Origin: JABJOR01 sp965603075
GTDB taxonomy: Bacteria > Pseudomonadota > Alphaproteobacteria > Rhodospirillales > Casp-alpha2
Length of the DNA: 64,000 nt
Reading direction: 5' to 3'
NCBI GenBank assembly: GCA_965603075.1
Contig: CBFDBO010000002.1
Location: 206,800 to 270,799, forward strand
The stretch's first letter is position 1, and each line of letters starts with the position of its first letter. The position numbers and the translations under genes are program-made. A model generated the notes under the pieces. That model was not told where the DNA came from, made no database searches, and worked only from the letters and a program-made list of their open reading frames with translations. Positions 24,517 through 33,147 of the stretch are shown here, piece after piece.

Positions 24517-25577
24517 TATTCTTTTGTTCCCTCAGGGGTTTCTGTTTCAGGTTCAATTTCCGCCATCAGTTTTGCAAAGTCGTGTTTTATTTCTTCGTTC
24601 ACATTGCTTGATGCCAAATCGATAGCAACCTCAATGGCATTGGCAAAACCAAGGCCATCTGTGCCCCCATGACTTTTAACACAAATACCATTAAGACCAA
24701 GGAACATCGCACCGTTATAAAGCCGGGGGTCCATTTTGTCTTTGAAGGCTCTTAGCGCGGGCATGGCAAGCATGGCGCCGATTTTGGCCAGCAATGATCC
24801 TGTAAGGGCTTCGCGCAAGAAATGCGAGAGTAAACTAGCGGTACCTTCGGCCGTCTTGAGGGCAATATTACCCGTAAAGCCATCGGTAACAACAACATCG
24901 ACGGTTCCTAAACCAATATCATTGCCTTCGACAAAACCATAATATTCGATCGGTAAATGGGTCTCTTCAAGAACTTTGGCCGTTTGTTGGACTGCTTCAT
25001 TGCCCTTCATCTCTTCACTACCCACGTTGAGCAAGCCAACAGTGGGTTTTGCGATCCCCAATACATTGCGGGCGTAAACCTCCCCCATAACAGCAAATTG
25101 AGTAAGATTTTCGGCTGTGCAGTCAATATTGGCCCCCAGATCAAGCATCACGGTTTTACCGCGTTTGGTTGGTAGGGTGGAGGCAATTGCCGGACGATGA
25201 ATGCCGGGCAAGGTCTTCATGACGAATTTCGCCATGGCCATGAGGGCACCTGTATTTCCAGCCGAAACAATCCCGGTGGACTCGCCTTCTTTCACTGAAT
25301 TAATGGCCAAACGCATAGAAGAATTTCGACCGCTGCGCAGGGCAACGGCAGGTTTTTCATGTCGGGATACGACATCTTCGGTGTGTCGGATTTCAACGCG
25401 ATCTTTAACAGAGGCGAGAACGCTGTTGGCTATGGGGGAGATTCGGGTTTCATCACCAAACAGTAAAATGCGCACGTGCGGCATTCTGTCGAGGGCAATC
25501 TTAACGCCTTCGATTGTCATCTGAGGGGCATCGTCGCCGCCCATAGCGTCAACGGATAGCGTAATTGAGGTGTTCAA
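24516..25577 (-). CDS. plsX: Phosphate acyltransferase PlsX
   Basis: This 353-aa enzyme makes acyl-phosphate from acyl-ACP for phospholipid synthesis. Family motifs are visible: SVDAMGGDDAP at the N-terminus, GNTGALMA, MLDLGANIDC, LNVGSEEMKGN and VVTDGFTGNI. It is tightly coupled to fabH and lies 36 bp after rpmF. Confidence 0.95.
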   Translation of the reverse strand: MNTSITLSVDAMGGDDAPQMTIEGVKIALDRMPHVRILLFGDETRISPIANSVLASVKDRVEIRHTEDVVSRHEKPAVALRSGRNSSMRLAINSVKEGESTGIVSAGNTGALMAMAKFVMKTLPGIHRPAIASTLPTKRGKTVMLDLGANIDCTAENLTQFAVMGEVYARNVLGIAKPTVGLLNVGSEEMKGNEAVQQTAKVLEETHLPIEYYGFVEGNDIGLGTVDVVVTDGFTGNIALKTAEGTASLLSHFLREALTGSLLAKIGAMLAMPALRAFKDKMDPRLYNGAMFLGLNGICVKSHGGTDGLGFANAIEVAIDLASSNVNEEIKHDFAKLMAEIEPETETPEGTKE

Positions 25578-25613
25578 ATAGTGACGTCCTTATGTACCAG
25601 GCATGAGGCCTGC

Positions 25614-25799
25614 TTATGCGGCGTCACTGGCCTCGGTAACTTCACGGTCTTTGTAATGACCACAGGATGCACATACGTGATGTGGTTGCTTCAATTCACC
25701 ACAGTTAGAACATTCTTCATGTGCTGCTGTAACCAGTGAGTCGTGTGAGCGCCGCATGCCTCTGCGGGATGTCGATATTTTCTTCTTAGGGACAGCCAT
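25614..25799 (-). CDS. rpmF: 50S ribosomal protein L32
   Basis: This 61-aa protein has the standard L32 start MAVPKKKISTSRRGMRRSHD and a zinc ribbon CSNCGELKQPHHVCASCG with four cysteines. The four-cysteine zinc form is intact. It heads the plsX-fabH cluster. Confidence 0.96.
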   Translation of the reverse strand: MAVPKKKISTSRRGMRRSHDSLVTAAHEECSNCGELKQPHHVCASCGHYKDREVTEASDAA

Positions 25800-25895
25800 T
25801 GCCTACAATCCTAGGGTATAATTAATATATAGAGTTAATTTCAGAAGGGCGTTATCTATACAAATTTAGCGCCCCCCGCAAGTCGATTGACGCAC

Positions 25896-26489
25896 TTAAT
25901 CCATATTTTTCTTTAATTTTTTTAATACATCAAACGGATTTTTACGCTCTTCATTTTCTTCGTCAGTAATTTTTTCTTTAGATTCAATGGTATAGGCGTT
26001 TATATCGGCGCCTTCTTTGCGTGGAAACGGGTCTAATTCAAGGGCGAGCTGTTGAACAAAAAATTCACCTAAATCAATAGAATCGACGATATCGGGGATT
26101 ATTTCACCGAGGATGTCCGGCCCTTGATCTTCTTCTTCGTCTTCAGAGTCTGTGATTCCGATATTATCAGCGTCGCGTACGAAGACACCGGAGAATTCAG
26201 CTTCAATCAGATTGTCGACAGGCTCGAGCGTGACAACGCACGTTTGGGTGACTTGGGCACCTAAAGTGCCTTGTAGCTCGATGCAAGGGCCTTCTATGCC
26301 TAAGGGGGCGTGCGGAGACAGGGTTAGGTGTGCTGTCCCCTTAAAGTTATGAAGGCCTTGTAGCTCTAAACGTTCGCAGAGGGCGGGATAGGCATCTGCG
26401 GGGACCTCAATCTTGTAATCGCGGGGGCCATTGGTCAGTTCGCTTAGGCTGACACGTCTTGAGTATTCCGGTTCGGGGGTGTCGTTCAT
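25896..26489 (-). CDS. YceD/DUF177 family protein
   Basis: This 197-aa protein belongs to the DUF177/YceD family, commonly encoded just upstream of rpmF. The family has been linked to 23S rRNA accumulation. The core QVTQTCVVTLEPVDNLIEAEF (Cys and Pro conserved) is followed by an acidic segment and ELVQQLALELDPFPRK-type sequence. Its start overlaps the CBP3 gene stop by 4 bp. The order CBP3-DUF177-rpmF is common in Alphaproteobacteria. Confidence 0.88.
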   Translation of the reverse strand: MNDTPEPEYSRRVSLSELTNGPRDYKIEVPADAYPALCERLELQGLHNFKGTAHLTLSPHAPLGIEGPCIELQGTLGAQVTQTCVVTLEPVDNLIEAEFSGVFVRDADNIGITDSEDEEEDQGPDILGEIIPDIVDSIDLGEFFVQQLALELDPFPRKEGADINAYTIESKEKITDEENEERKNPFDVLKKLKKNMD

Positions 26490-27088
26490 GATAAATGCTC
26501 CCCTTCTTTGACGGATGATGCCTTGGTGTATGAGGGGGACGTGAAACTGATGTTACCTTCGATAATGACGCTTAAGTCTTGCTGCTCCAAATCTTGCATT
26601 TGCTGGATGATATAGGTGGACATCTCGCTGACGCTCTCATCGCTCATGAGGGTTTTACGGTAAATATTGCGCAGGACGACTTTTTGCATCTCGGCTGTTT
26701 TCTGGTCTTCATCCTTCATATTGAGTGTTAAATCATAGGCCGCCATGCGACCATAAAAACCTTCAACCATTTTAGTCATGCGCTTACCAACACCGGTATC
26801 ACCGATGCTGAGCTCGCGCAGATTTTGATCCATATCGGCAAACATAATATCAAAGACAGCCTGCGACAGCTCTTTGGTTTCCTCTGGATCGCGGCGTAAA
26901 GTGCGTAAAACCATATAGGTATGGAGCGCAACCATATCAAAACGACCATCAATTGTATCGGCGACCTCAAATTCTTGATAGAAAATAGGCAACCGGGATT
27001 GCTGGATAATGGTGACATAAAGCCCTGTTGCCGCGTTGTTGCTATACGGGCTTTGGAATATATCTTTGAATTTTGAGAAAACTGACAT
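26486..27088 (-). CDS. Ubiquinol-cytochrome c chaperone (CBP3) family protein
   Basis: This protein of about 200 aa is read from the ATG at 27088 (MSVFSKFKDIFQ). The upstream in-frame start at 27136 is not an ATG and lacks family sequence. Conserved stretches are YVTIIQQSRLPIFYQEFEV, DGRFDMVALHTYMVLR, VFDIMFADMDQNLRELSIGD and GEGFYGR-like YGRMAAYD. The family assists assembly of cytochrome b in the bc1 complex, so aerobic respiration with a bc1 complex is implied. Confidence 0.88.
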   Translation of the reverse strand: MSVFSKFKDIFQSPYSNNAATGLYVTIIQQSRLPIFYQEFEVADTIDGRFDMVALHTYMVLRTLRRDPEETKELSQAVFDIMFADMDQNLRELSIGDTGVGKRMTKMVEGFYGRMAAYDLTLNMKDEDQKTAEMQKVVLRNIYRKTLMSDESVSEMSTYIIQQMQDLEQQDLSVIIEGNISFTSPSYTKASSVKEGEHLS

Positions 27089-27141
27089 CAAATAGGCCGT
27101 GCATGGTGAATTGTGATAATCTATATAGGTAATCAACTAGA

Positions 27142-27157
27142 GCGGAGACTACTCCGC
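27142..27157. promoter_or_regulatory. Perfect inverted repeat between divergent CBP3 and bamE genes
   Basis: GCGGAG-ACTA-CTCCGC forms a 6-bp GC-rich palindrome in an otherwise AT-rich 104-bp intergenic space shared by two divergent genes. It could be an operator or a leader hairpin. There is no further support. Confidence 0.35.
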
Positions 27158-27192
27158 GTTTCATCATAATTACAGGATTAAAATAACTTTCT

Positions 27193-27654
27193 ATGAAAAT
27201 GGATACGGCAAAACATTTAAAAAGTATTAGAAAGCTCTCTCACTTAGGCGCGATTATTGGATTGTGTTTGCTCGGAGGCTGTTTGGCCCGTGTGGAAGTG
27301 CGCGGTAATTTACCCGACCCAAGCTTGTTGGAAGAAATGAAGCAGAAAAATGCCACCCAAAATGAAGTGGTGCAGATCCTTGGTTCTCCTTCCAGCGTTG
27401 CGATGTTTGAAAATGAAACATGGTTTTATATCAGCGAGCGCACAGAAACCGTCGCTTTCTTTGAACCCGAAATCATGGAGCGTCAGGTCGTGATTTTGGT
27501 GTTTGATGATGGGGGGGCGCTACAAAATGTCGAGATCAGAGACATGACCAGCGGCGAAGACGTTCCTCTCGTTGAACGCACGACCCCTACTCTGGGTATT
27601 GAAAATAGTATTATTGAACAGCTCATCGGAAACATGGGGCGCTTTAATAAATAA
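27193..27654 (+). CDS. bamE: BamE/SmpA-type outer-membrane assembly lipoprotein
   Basis: This 153-aa lipoprotein has a signal peptide ending in a lipobox with Cys30 (LLGGC). The SmpA/OmlA domain follows: NATQNEVVQILGSPSSV, then FENETWFYISERTETVAFF. BamE is an accessory of the beta-barrel assembly machine in the outer membrane. It is divergent from the CBP3 gene, an arrangement common in Alphaproteobacteria. Its TAA stop lies at the edge of a 27-bp repeat. Confidence 0.9.
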   Translation: MKMDTAKHLKSIRKLSHLGAIIGLCLLGGCLARVEVRGNLPDPSLLEEMKQKNATQNEVVQILGSPSSVAMFENETWFYISERTETVAFFEPEIMERQVVILVFDDGGALQNVEIRDMTSGEDVPLVERTTPTLGIENSIIEQLIGNMGRFNK

Positions 27655-27714
27655 AAGTTTTCAAGAAAACTTGTTCTCGTTAAATTGATAAAAGTTTTCA
27701 AGAAAACTTGTTCT
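27651..27714. repeat. 27-bp palindromic repeat, two copies, between convergent bamE and Hsp70-like genes
   Basis: Identical 27-bp copies at 27651-27677 and 27688-27714 each contain AAGTTTTC-AA-GAAAACTT, a perfect 8-bp stem. The first copy covers the bamE stop codon and the second the Hsp70-like stop codon. The stems may act as a bidirectional terminator; the duplication resembles those at other gene ends here. Confidence 0.9.
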
Positions 27715-28999
27715 GGGCTTCAATCGCAAGGCCTTTGCAAACGGATGAGAATTTATCTTGTTCGACCATTAAGGCATGGGGGAACAGAACGGTGATGGCT
27801 TGTTTAACAGCTTCTAAATTTGTCGAACCGCCTGTTAAGCAGATTGTGCCAATTCTTTGCGTACTCAAATGACATATTCTGAGGGTCTCCTGTACGGCGT
27901 TATTAAAGTTTTCAATTTCAGTTTTTAAAATGTCGGGTATGCTTGTGCCGTTTACTTTAATTTCGCTATTTTTCTCCAGGTAATTCAGATCGATTATAGA
28001 GTGATCTTTCTCGGAAAGCATCATCTTGGCCTTTTCAATTTGATGACAGAGCTTATGGCCATATTGATGATCTATAACCTGATCAAGACGTTGCATATGA
28101 TTTTTATTGACGCCATTTCGAATAACCCAATTCACATCGGATTTTAGTTTTGATGCGTAAATAAAGTTTACCTCCGACCATGTTGATAGGGTCTGATAGA
28201 TCCAGTTTGGTGTGTTTAAGTTTTTCGGACCGATTAATTTACCACCGTACCCTAAGGTCGGCATGATCGTCGCTAGTGAGATCGATTTATCGAAGTTTGT
28301 TCCCCCGAGACGAATGCCATAATTGGCTAGAATGGCGGTGTCTGGCAATTCGCCTTCTTGGGTTGCTTGGCTTAGATCAAGGACTGTGAAATCGGTTGTT
28401 CCCCCGCCCATATCAACAACAAGGGCAATACCCTCTTTTCTTCCCGCACCGCCCGTATCTTTAACAAAACCCATATCTTTAATAAAACCCATATCTTTAA
28501 CAAAACATTGTGCGGCTGCCAGGGGTTCAAATTGGAATTCGATATTTTTAAAGCCAACGTCGGTGAGGATGCCTCTGAGGGTATCTTCAGCGTGCTGATT
28601 GTGATTACCGTCCCGTTCGACAAAACGCACGGGGCGGCCTTGGATAACGTTTTCAATGGGATGACCAACCCATGCTTCGGCGCGCGATTTGAGCATGGCG
28701 ATATAGTCTCTTAAGACCGATGTGAATGGATAATTTACACCTTTCACTTGTGTGGTCTCATTCATCAGGCTTGTGCCAAGTAAAGACTTGATAGAACGCA
28801 TCAACCGTCCCGGTTCGCCCTCTAGGTAATCCTGTATGGCCTGATGACCAAAAGTACACTGGTGGGTTACATTGTTGTAGAATAGCGCCGTGGGTATGGC
28901 GCTCTGTTTGCCATCCAGCGGGCAGAGCGCAATCTGACCATTATGCAACGTTCCAATAGCGGAGTTACTGGTCCCAAAATCAAGTCCGCAGAATGTCAT
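27698..28999 (-). CDS. Hsp70-family (YegD-like) chaperone ATPase
   Basis: The protein is 433 aa from the ATG at 28999, which follows GGAGGG; an ATG four codons upstream is less likely. The actin/Hsp70 phosphate-1 loop CGLDFGTSNS opens it, LVVDMGGGTTDFTVLDL is the phosphate-2 loop, and ICLTGGSTNLEAV is the adenosine motif. It lacks a classic DnaK substrate-binding domain. Three near-identical 18-bp units (28455-28508) insert an in-frame repeat reading FVKDMGFIKDMGFVKDTGG between the two lobes. It follows hppA behind a terminator. Confidence 0.86.
   Translation of the reverse strand: MTFCGLDFGTSNSAIGTLHNGQIALCPLDGKQSAIPTALFYNNVTHQCTFGHQAIQDYLEGEPGRLMRSIKSLLGTSLMNETTQVKGVNYPFTSVLRDYIAMLKSRAEAWVGHPIENVIQGRPVRFVERDGNHNQHAEDTLRGILTDVGFKNIEFQFEPLAAAQCFVKDMGFIKDMGFVKDTGGAGRKEGIALVVDMGGGTTDFTVLDLSQATQEGELPDTAILANYGIRLGGTNFDKSISLATIMPTLGYGGKLIGPKNLNTPNWIYQTLSTWSEVNFIYASKLKSDVNWVIRNGVNKNHMQRLDQVIDHQYGHKLCHQIEKAKMMLSEKDHSIIDLNYLEKNSEIKVNGTSIPDILKTEIENFNNAVQETLRICHLSTQRIGTICLTGGSTNLEAVKQAITVLFPHALMVEQDKFSSVCKGLAIEAQNKFS
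28455..28508. repeat. Three 18-bp in-frame tandem units inside the Hsp70-like gene
   Basis: Units begin at 28455, 28473 and 28491 and differ at one to three bases. They encode repeats of the hexapeptide pattern F-V/I-K-D-M/T-G. The reading frame is preserved. Confidence 0.9.
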
Positions 29000-29017
29000 T
29001 ATACCCTCCAAAAGAAA

Positions 29018-29044
29018 CAGCCCCCGGAGATTATCCGAGGGCTG
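29018..29044 (-). terminator. Rho-independent-type terminator after hppA
   Basis: CAGCCCCCGGA / TCCGAGGGCTG forms a GC-rich stem around GATTA, starting 27 bp past the hppA stop. On the minus strand TTTCTTTT follows directly. It separates hppA from the Hsp70-like gene. Confidence 0.75.
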
Positions 29045-29070
29045 AAATTCTTAACCATTTCTATTTCGAA

Positions 29071-31164
29071 TTAGCCAGCAAGAATAGCCAGCATCAAAAT
29101 AGCCATGATGTTAACGATTTTAATCATGGGGTTAATCGCGGGACCAGCGGTGTCTTTGTAGGGATCACCAACCGTATCACCGGTGATGGCTGCGTGGTGG
29201 GCATCGGAGCCTTTACCACCATGGTTGCCATCTTCGACGTATTTTTTAGCATTATCCCATGCACCGCCACCCGCAGTCATGGACAGCGCCACAAACAGAC
29301 CGGTAACAATGGTACCCATTAACATGGCACCAACAGCAGAGAACGCTGCTGCCTGACCCGCAATGGCGTTAACCACATAATACATAACCCAAGGTGCCAG
29401 CAATGGCAGCAAGGAAGGAAGGATCATTTCCTTGATGGCTGCTTTGGTCAACAGATCAACACATTTACCATATTCTGGTTTACCAGTGCCTTCCATGATG
29501 CCTGGGATTTCCTTGAACTGGCGACGAACTTCTATAACAATAGAAGCCGCTGCACGGCCAACGGCCATCATGCACATGGAACCGAACAGGAACGGGAACA
29601 TGCCGCCAATGAACAGACCAATCACCACATAGGGGTCTTGCAGGCTGAAGCTGACTTCAAGACCTGGGAAATAGTGCCCCAGATCTTCTGTGTAAGCCGC
29701 AAACAGAACCAGAGCAGCAAGACCAGCAGAACCAATAGCATAACCCTTGGTAACAGCTTTGGTTGTGTTACCAACAGCGTCTAGAGCGTCCGTGGTTTTA
29801 CGAACGTCTTCTGGCAATTCAGCCATTTCAGCAATACCGCCAGCGTTATCGGTTACGGGACCGAAAGCGTCGAGAGCAACAACCATACCAGCCAAAGCCA
29901 ACATGGTGGTCGCCGCCATGGCAACACCGAACAAACCAGCGTTCATGTAAGAAACCAAGATGCCACCGCAGATAACGATAACAGGCAGTGCCGTTGCCTC
30001 CATGGAAACAGCGAGACCCTGAATAACGTTGGTTCCGTGACCGGTTTCAGAAGCCTTAGCAACACTCTTGACCGGACGGTAGTCTGTGCCAGTGTAGTAT
30101 TCTGTGATCCAGATGATCAGGGCCGTAACAATCAGGCCAGCCAATGCACAGTAATACAACTGACGGCCCGTGATGATTTCATCACCCATGGGGATCTCAG
30201 CACCCCAACCGATGGTGTAGGAAATGACGCCACCAATTAGAACAGCAGAGATAACGGCACTGGCGATAAAGCCTTTGTACAATGCGCCCATGATGGAGTT
30301 GTTGGAACCCAGTTTCACGAAGAACGTGGCTACAACAGAACCCAAGATGCATACGCCGCCGATAAGCAGGGGAAGATACATCATTTGTTCTTGTGCAACG
30401 CCGGTGAAGTAGATCGCACCGAGCAACATGGTTGCAACGATCGTTACAGCGTATGTTTCAAACAAATCAGCCGCCATACCCGCACAATCACCAACGTTGT
30501 CACCAACGTTATCAGCGATAACACCAGCGTTACGAGGATCATCTTCAGGGATACCCGCTTCGATCTTACCAACAAGATCGGAACCAACATCAGCACCTTT
30601 GGTAAAGATACCACCGCCCAAACGAGCGAAGATAGAAATCAAGGATGCACCAAAGCCAAGAGCAACAAGAGCTTCAAGTATGTGACGCATTTCAGCGGGG
30701 TTGCTTGTATCAAGCGCACTGCGCAAATACATGTAGTAACCAGCAACACCCAAAAGAGCGAGACCAACAACCAACATGCCCGTTACGGCACCGGCTTTAA
30801 AAGCAACATCCAAACCACCAGCAAGACCGACAGAACGGGCAGCTTCCGTTGTACGCACGTTAGCGCGAACGGAAACGTTCATGCCAATGTATCCAGCAAG
30901 ACCGGAAAGAACGGCACCAATAATGTAGCCAATTGCAACCAGACCACCTAATTGCCAGTAAAGAAGAATACCAATGACAACACCAACAATGGCGATTGCC
31001 GTGTATTGACGGTTAAGATAGGCAGCAGCACCTTCTTGAATGGCTGCAGCAATATCCTGCATCCGTTCATTACCAGTTGGAGCAGCGAGTACTGAGCGAA
31101 TTGCCCAAGCACCGTATAGTAATGCGATAGCACCGCAAACTAAGGTTAATGTATACACGTCCAT
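29071..31164 (-). CDS. hppA: Membrane-bound H+-translocating pyrophosphatase, K+-independent type
   Basis: This 697-aa protein has about 16 helices and pumps protons across the membrane using pyrophosphate. The catalytic stretches GGGIFTKGADVGSDLVGK and DNVGDNVGDCAGMAADLFE are intact. GNTTKAVTKGYAIGSA carries Lys where K+-dependent enzymes have Ala (GNTTAA), placing it in the K+-independent class by the established family rule. Two copies of a palindrome lie in its leader. It is flanked by terminators and is probably monocistronic. Confidence 0.96.
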   Translation of the reverse strand: MDVYTLTLVCGAIALLYGAWAIRSVLAAPTGNERMQDIAAAIQEGAAAYLNRQYTAIAIVGVVIGILLYWQLGGLVAIGYIIGAVLSGLAGYIGMNVSVRANVRTTEAARSVGLAGGLDVAFKAGAVTGMLVVGLALLGVAGYYMYLRSALDTSNPAEMRHILEALVALGFGASLISIFARLGGGIFTKGADVGSDLVGKIEAGIPEDDPRNAGVIADNVGDNVGDCAGMAADLFETYAVTIVATMLLGAIYFTGVAQEQMMYLPLLIGGVCILGSVVATFFVKLGSNNSIMGALYKGFIASAVISAVLIGGVISYTIGWGAEIPMGDEIITGRQLYYCALAGLIVTALIIWITEYYTGTDYRPVKSVAKASETGHGTNVIQGLAVSMEATALPVIVICGGILVSYMNAGLFGVAMAATTMLALAGMVVALDAFGPVTDNAGGIAEMAELPEDVRKTTDALDAVGNTTKAVTKGYAIGSAGLAALVLFAAYTEDLGHYFPGLEVSFSLQDPYVVIGLFIGGMFPFLFGSMCMMAVGRAAASIVIEVRRQFKEIPGIMEGTGKPEYGKCVDLLTKAAIKEMILPSLLPLLAPWVMYYVVNAIAGQAAAFSAVGAMLMGTIVTGLFVALSMTAGGGAWDNAKKYVEDGNHGGKGSDAHHAAITGDTVGDPYKDTAGPAINPMIKIVNIMAILMLAILAG

Positions 31165-31198
31165 GCAGAAAGATCCCCTCGTAGCATGTTAAAGTTGC

Positions 31199-31252
31199 AT
31201 GTCAAATCGATGATTTGACATAAAAAGATATGAGTCAAATCGATGATTTTAC
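31199..31252. promoter_or_regulatory. Twin palindromes upstream of hppA
   Basis: A perfect palindrome ATGTCAAATC-GAT-GATTTGACAT (31199-31221) is followed by a near copy at 31234-31252, 33 bp further on (about three helical turns). Both lie 35-90 bp upstream of the hppA start codon. Two phased dyad sites suggest cooperative binding of a dimeric regulator. The family is not recognised. Confidence 0.6.
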
Positions 31253-31414
31253 ACAAAACAATTATGAAACAGACTGAAGTGTCCGAAATTCGCGAAAAAA
31301 ATGACAGAAGATTGCCAATAAGGCAACATTGCTGCAGTAAGTTTTGCTGAATTTTTATAATTTAGGTCTCAGAGAACGCCATAAATCTGGTATTTATGAA
31401 ATTCTGGATGCTCA

Positions 31415-31867
31415 CTATCTCTCTAAAACTTCGATTGCTTGAATGAGAACGTCTTCAATTTCACCTTTTGGATAAACTTTATCGACAGCCAATTTAAGCC
31501 TCTTTTTCAATAAATATACATCTATTGATTTATCTTCTGGGTTAATAATACGGGGCAAAAAAGCATGCATATCGCGGAATAAAACATCGCTAATTTTTGG
31601 AATTCTGGCGTATACAAAATCTGCATTTTTATTGCCTTGGGCTCGAATGATAACCGCGACCCGTAACGTTGCTATAATTTTATTTCCGGAAAAAACGTTT
31701 ACAGTCAAAGGGTCGAGGGAAATAAAAGTAGCCTCCTTTTCAATCAATGCTACATCTGTACCGGTTTCTGCAGAGGCAAAGGGGCCGATCTCCATGACTT
31801 TCATGACACCGAATGCACCACCCGCAAGCAGCAATACAACAACGATAATGATGGCAAAAATTTTCAT
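31415..31867 (-). CDS. fliL: FliL-like flagellar basal-body-associated protein
   Basis: This 150-aa protein has one N-terminal transmembrane helix (IIIVVVLLLAGGAFGVMKVM). A periplasmic SPFH-like FliL domain follows with FISLDPLTVNVF, RVAVIIRAQ, ISDVLFRDMHAFLPR and a C-terminal VLIQAIEVLER. FliL sits around the stator in the basal body. It is about 130 bp from thiL, away from other flagellar genes in this window, but its presence next to thiL/nusB is seen in some Alphaproteobacteria. Confidence 0.78.
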   Translation of the reverse strand: MKIFAIIIVVVLLLAGGAFGVMKVMEIGPFASAETGTDVALIEKEATFISLDPLTVNVFSGNKIIATLRVAVIIRAQGNKNADFVYARIPKISDVLFRDMHAFLPRIINPEDKSIDVYLLKKRLKLAVDKVYPKGEIEDVLIQAIEVLER

Positions 31868-31995
31868 GGTAAGTTTGTATCCCGCTTAAAGTGTCTTTGA
31901 GACACAGGCCTGTTTTAGTCTGATAAATAAACACACTATGGTGTCACCGTGATTATGCTCCCAGAAAATTGGACCCTATCATTGTCCTCTGTTTC

Positions 31996-33009
31996 CTACC
32001 AGTGGTGAATAAATCCATTTTGTTGTTTAAATGATAGGTTTTTGGTATTTTCACCTTGAATTGTAACCGAAGTAGGATCCGATTTGTTTGGTTTCGGCTC
32101 AATCACCCTACCGATTCGGGTCGTGGGTGTTCCAATATGCTTTGCAAGTTGTTGAATTCGATCTTGATTATGAGGGGGGGCGGTAAATAACAACTCATAG
32201 TCATCTCCACCAAATAACACAGAATTCCAAAGCGCGGTATCGCGTCCGGTGAGATTATTTACAGCCGGTGAAAGCGGGATCAAGTCCGTATCAATTTCGG
32301 CTGCACAGTGAGACGCTTTACATATATTTGAAAGATCAGCGATCAAGCCGTCTGAAATATCACAACAGGCATGGGCTAACCGTGATGCTGCTAAGCCCTC
32401 TCCTATCAATGTTCTTGCTTGTGGATATTGGTAACGATTAGATAAAAATATCTTGAAGGCTAAATCTTCTATGCTCAGGTTATGTTGCAAAACTCGTAAC
32501 CCGAGAGCGCTATCACCGATGGTTCCCGTTACATAGATGTCATCATTAATTTGTGCACCCGAACGTTTTAGGGCGCTCCCTTGATCAATTAGACCCATTG
32601 CGGTGATGCTGATGGATAATGGACCGGGCGTAGACACAGTATCACCGCCGATTAATATAATGCCGTAGTCGTCTTGCACGATTTTCAAGTGGTGGGCGAA
32701 ATCTTCTAACCATTTAGTATCTGTCCCCTGTGGTATTGCCAGCGCCATGGTATAAGCCTCAGGGGTGGCCCCCATACTTGCCAGATCAGATAGATTAACC
32801 CCTAGGGCTTTTGCGGCAATAGATTGGGGGGGATCTTCTTTTCTAAAATGCACATCGCAAATCAAACAATCAGTGCTGATCACTCTATCTTTTCCCGGCA
32901 GGGTATCCAAAATAGCCGCATCATCAAGCAAGCCCAATGCGCCGGGGTAATTGCGTGATAAGGGTTCAAATAATCTGGCAATCAGATCAAATTCGCTGAT
33001 TTTTTTCAT
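31996..33009 (-). CDS. thiL: Thiamine-monophosphate kinase
   Basis: This 337-aa kinase makes thiamine pyrophosphate from thiamine monophosphate. It begins MKKISEFDLIARLF, with LLDDAAIL (nucleotide/metal), STDCLICDVHF, AAKALGVNLSDLASMGATP, GGDTVSTPGPL and CCDISDGLIADL. All belong to the PurM-like kinase fold. A 14-bp duplication (TGTCATGAA twice) spans its start codon. Confidence 0.94.
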   Translation of the reverse strand: MKKISEFDLIARLFEPLSRNYPGALGLLDDAAILDTLPGKDRVISTDCLICDVHFRKEDPPQSIAAKALGVNLSDLASMGATPEAYTMALAIPQGTDTKWLEDFAHHLKIVQDDYGIILIGGDTVSTPGPLSISITAMGLIDQGSALKRSGAQINDDIYVTGTIGDSALGLRVLQHNLSIEDLAFKIFLSNRYQYPQARTLIGEGLAASRLAHACCDISDGLIADLSNICKASHCAAEIDTDLIPLSPAVNNLTGRDTALWNSVLFGGDDYELLFTAPPHNQDRIQQLAKHIGTPTTRIGRVIEPKPNKSDPTSVTIQGENTKNLSFKQQNGFIHHW

Positions 33010-33090
33010 GACATTTCTTCATGACAATTTATTGGATGACAAATTTTGATAATCCTGAACACCTAAAATGCATGATGTCGTTTATACAAA

Positions 33091-33122
33091 ACAAGGGCCT
33101 GACATTAAATGCCAAGCCCTTG
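33091..33122 (-). terminator. Terminator after the chemoreceptor gene
   Basis: ACAAGGGC and GCCCTTGT form an 8-bp stem, with a second inner pairing TGGCATT/AATGTCA in the loop. On the minus strand TTTTGT follows. It lies 26 bp past the chemoreceptor stop. Confidence 0.7.
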
Positions 33123-33147
33123 TACATTGCATATGGTCAAAAATTAT

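Noticed and set aside
30385..30951. 188-codon plus-strand frame across hppA
   Set aside because: It is antisense to the highly conserved pyrophosphatase core and has a Thr/Asn-rich shadow composition.
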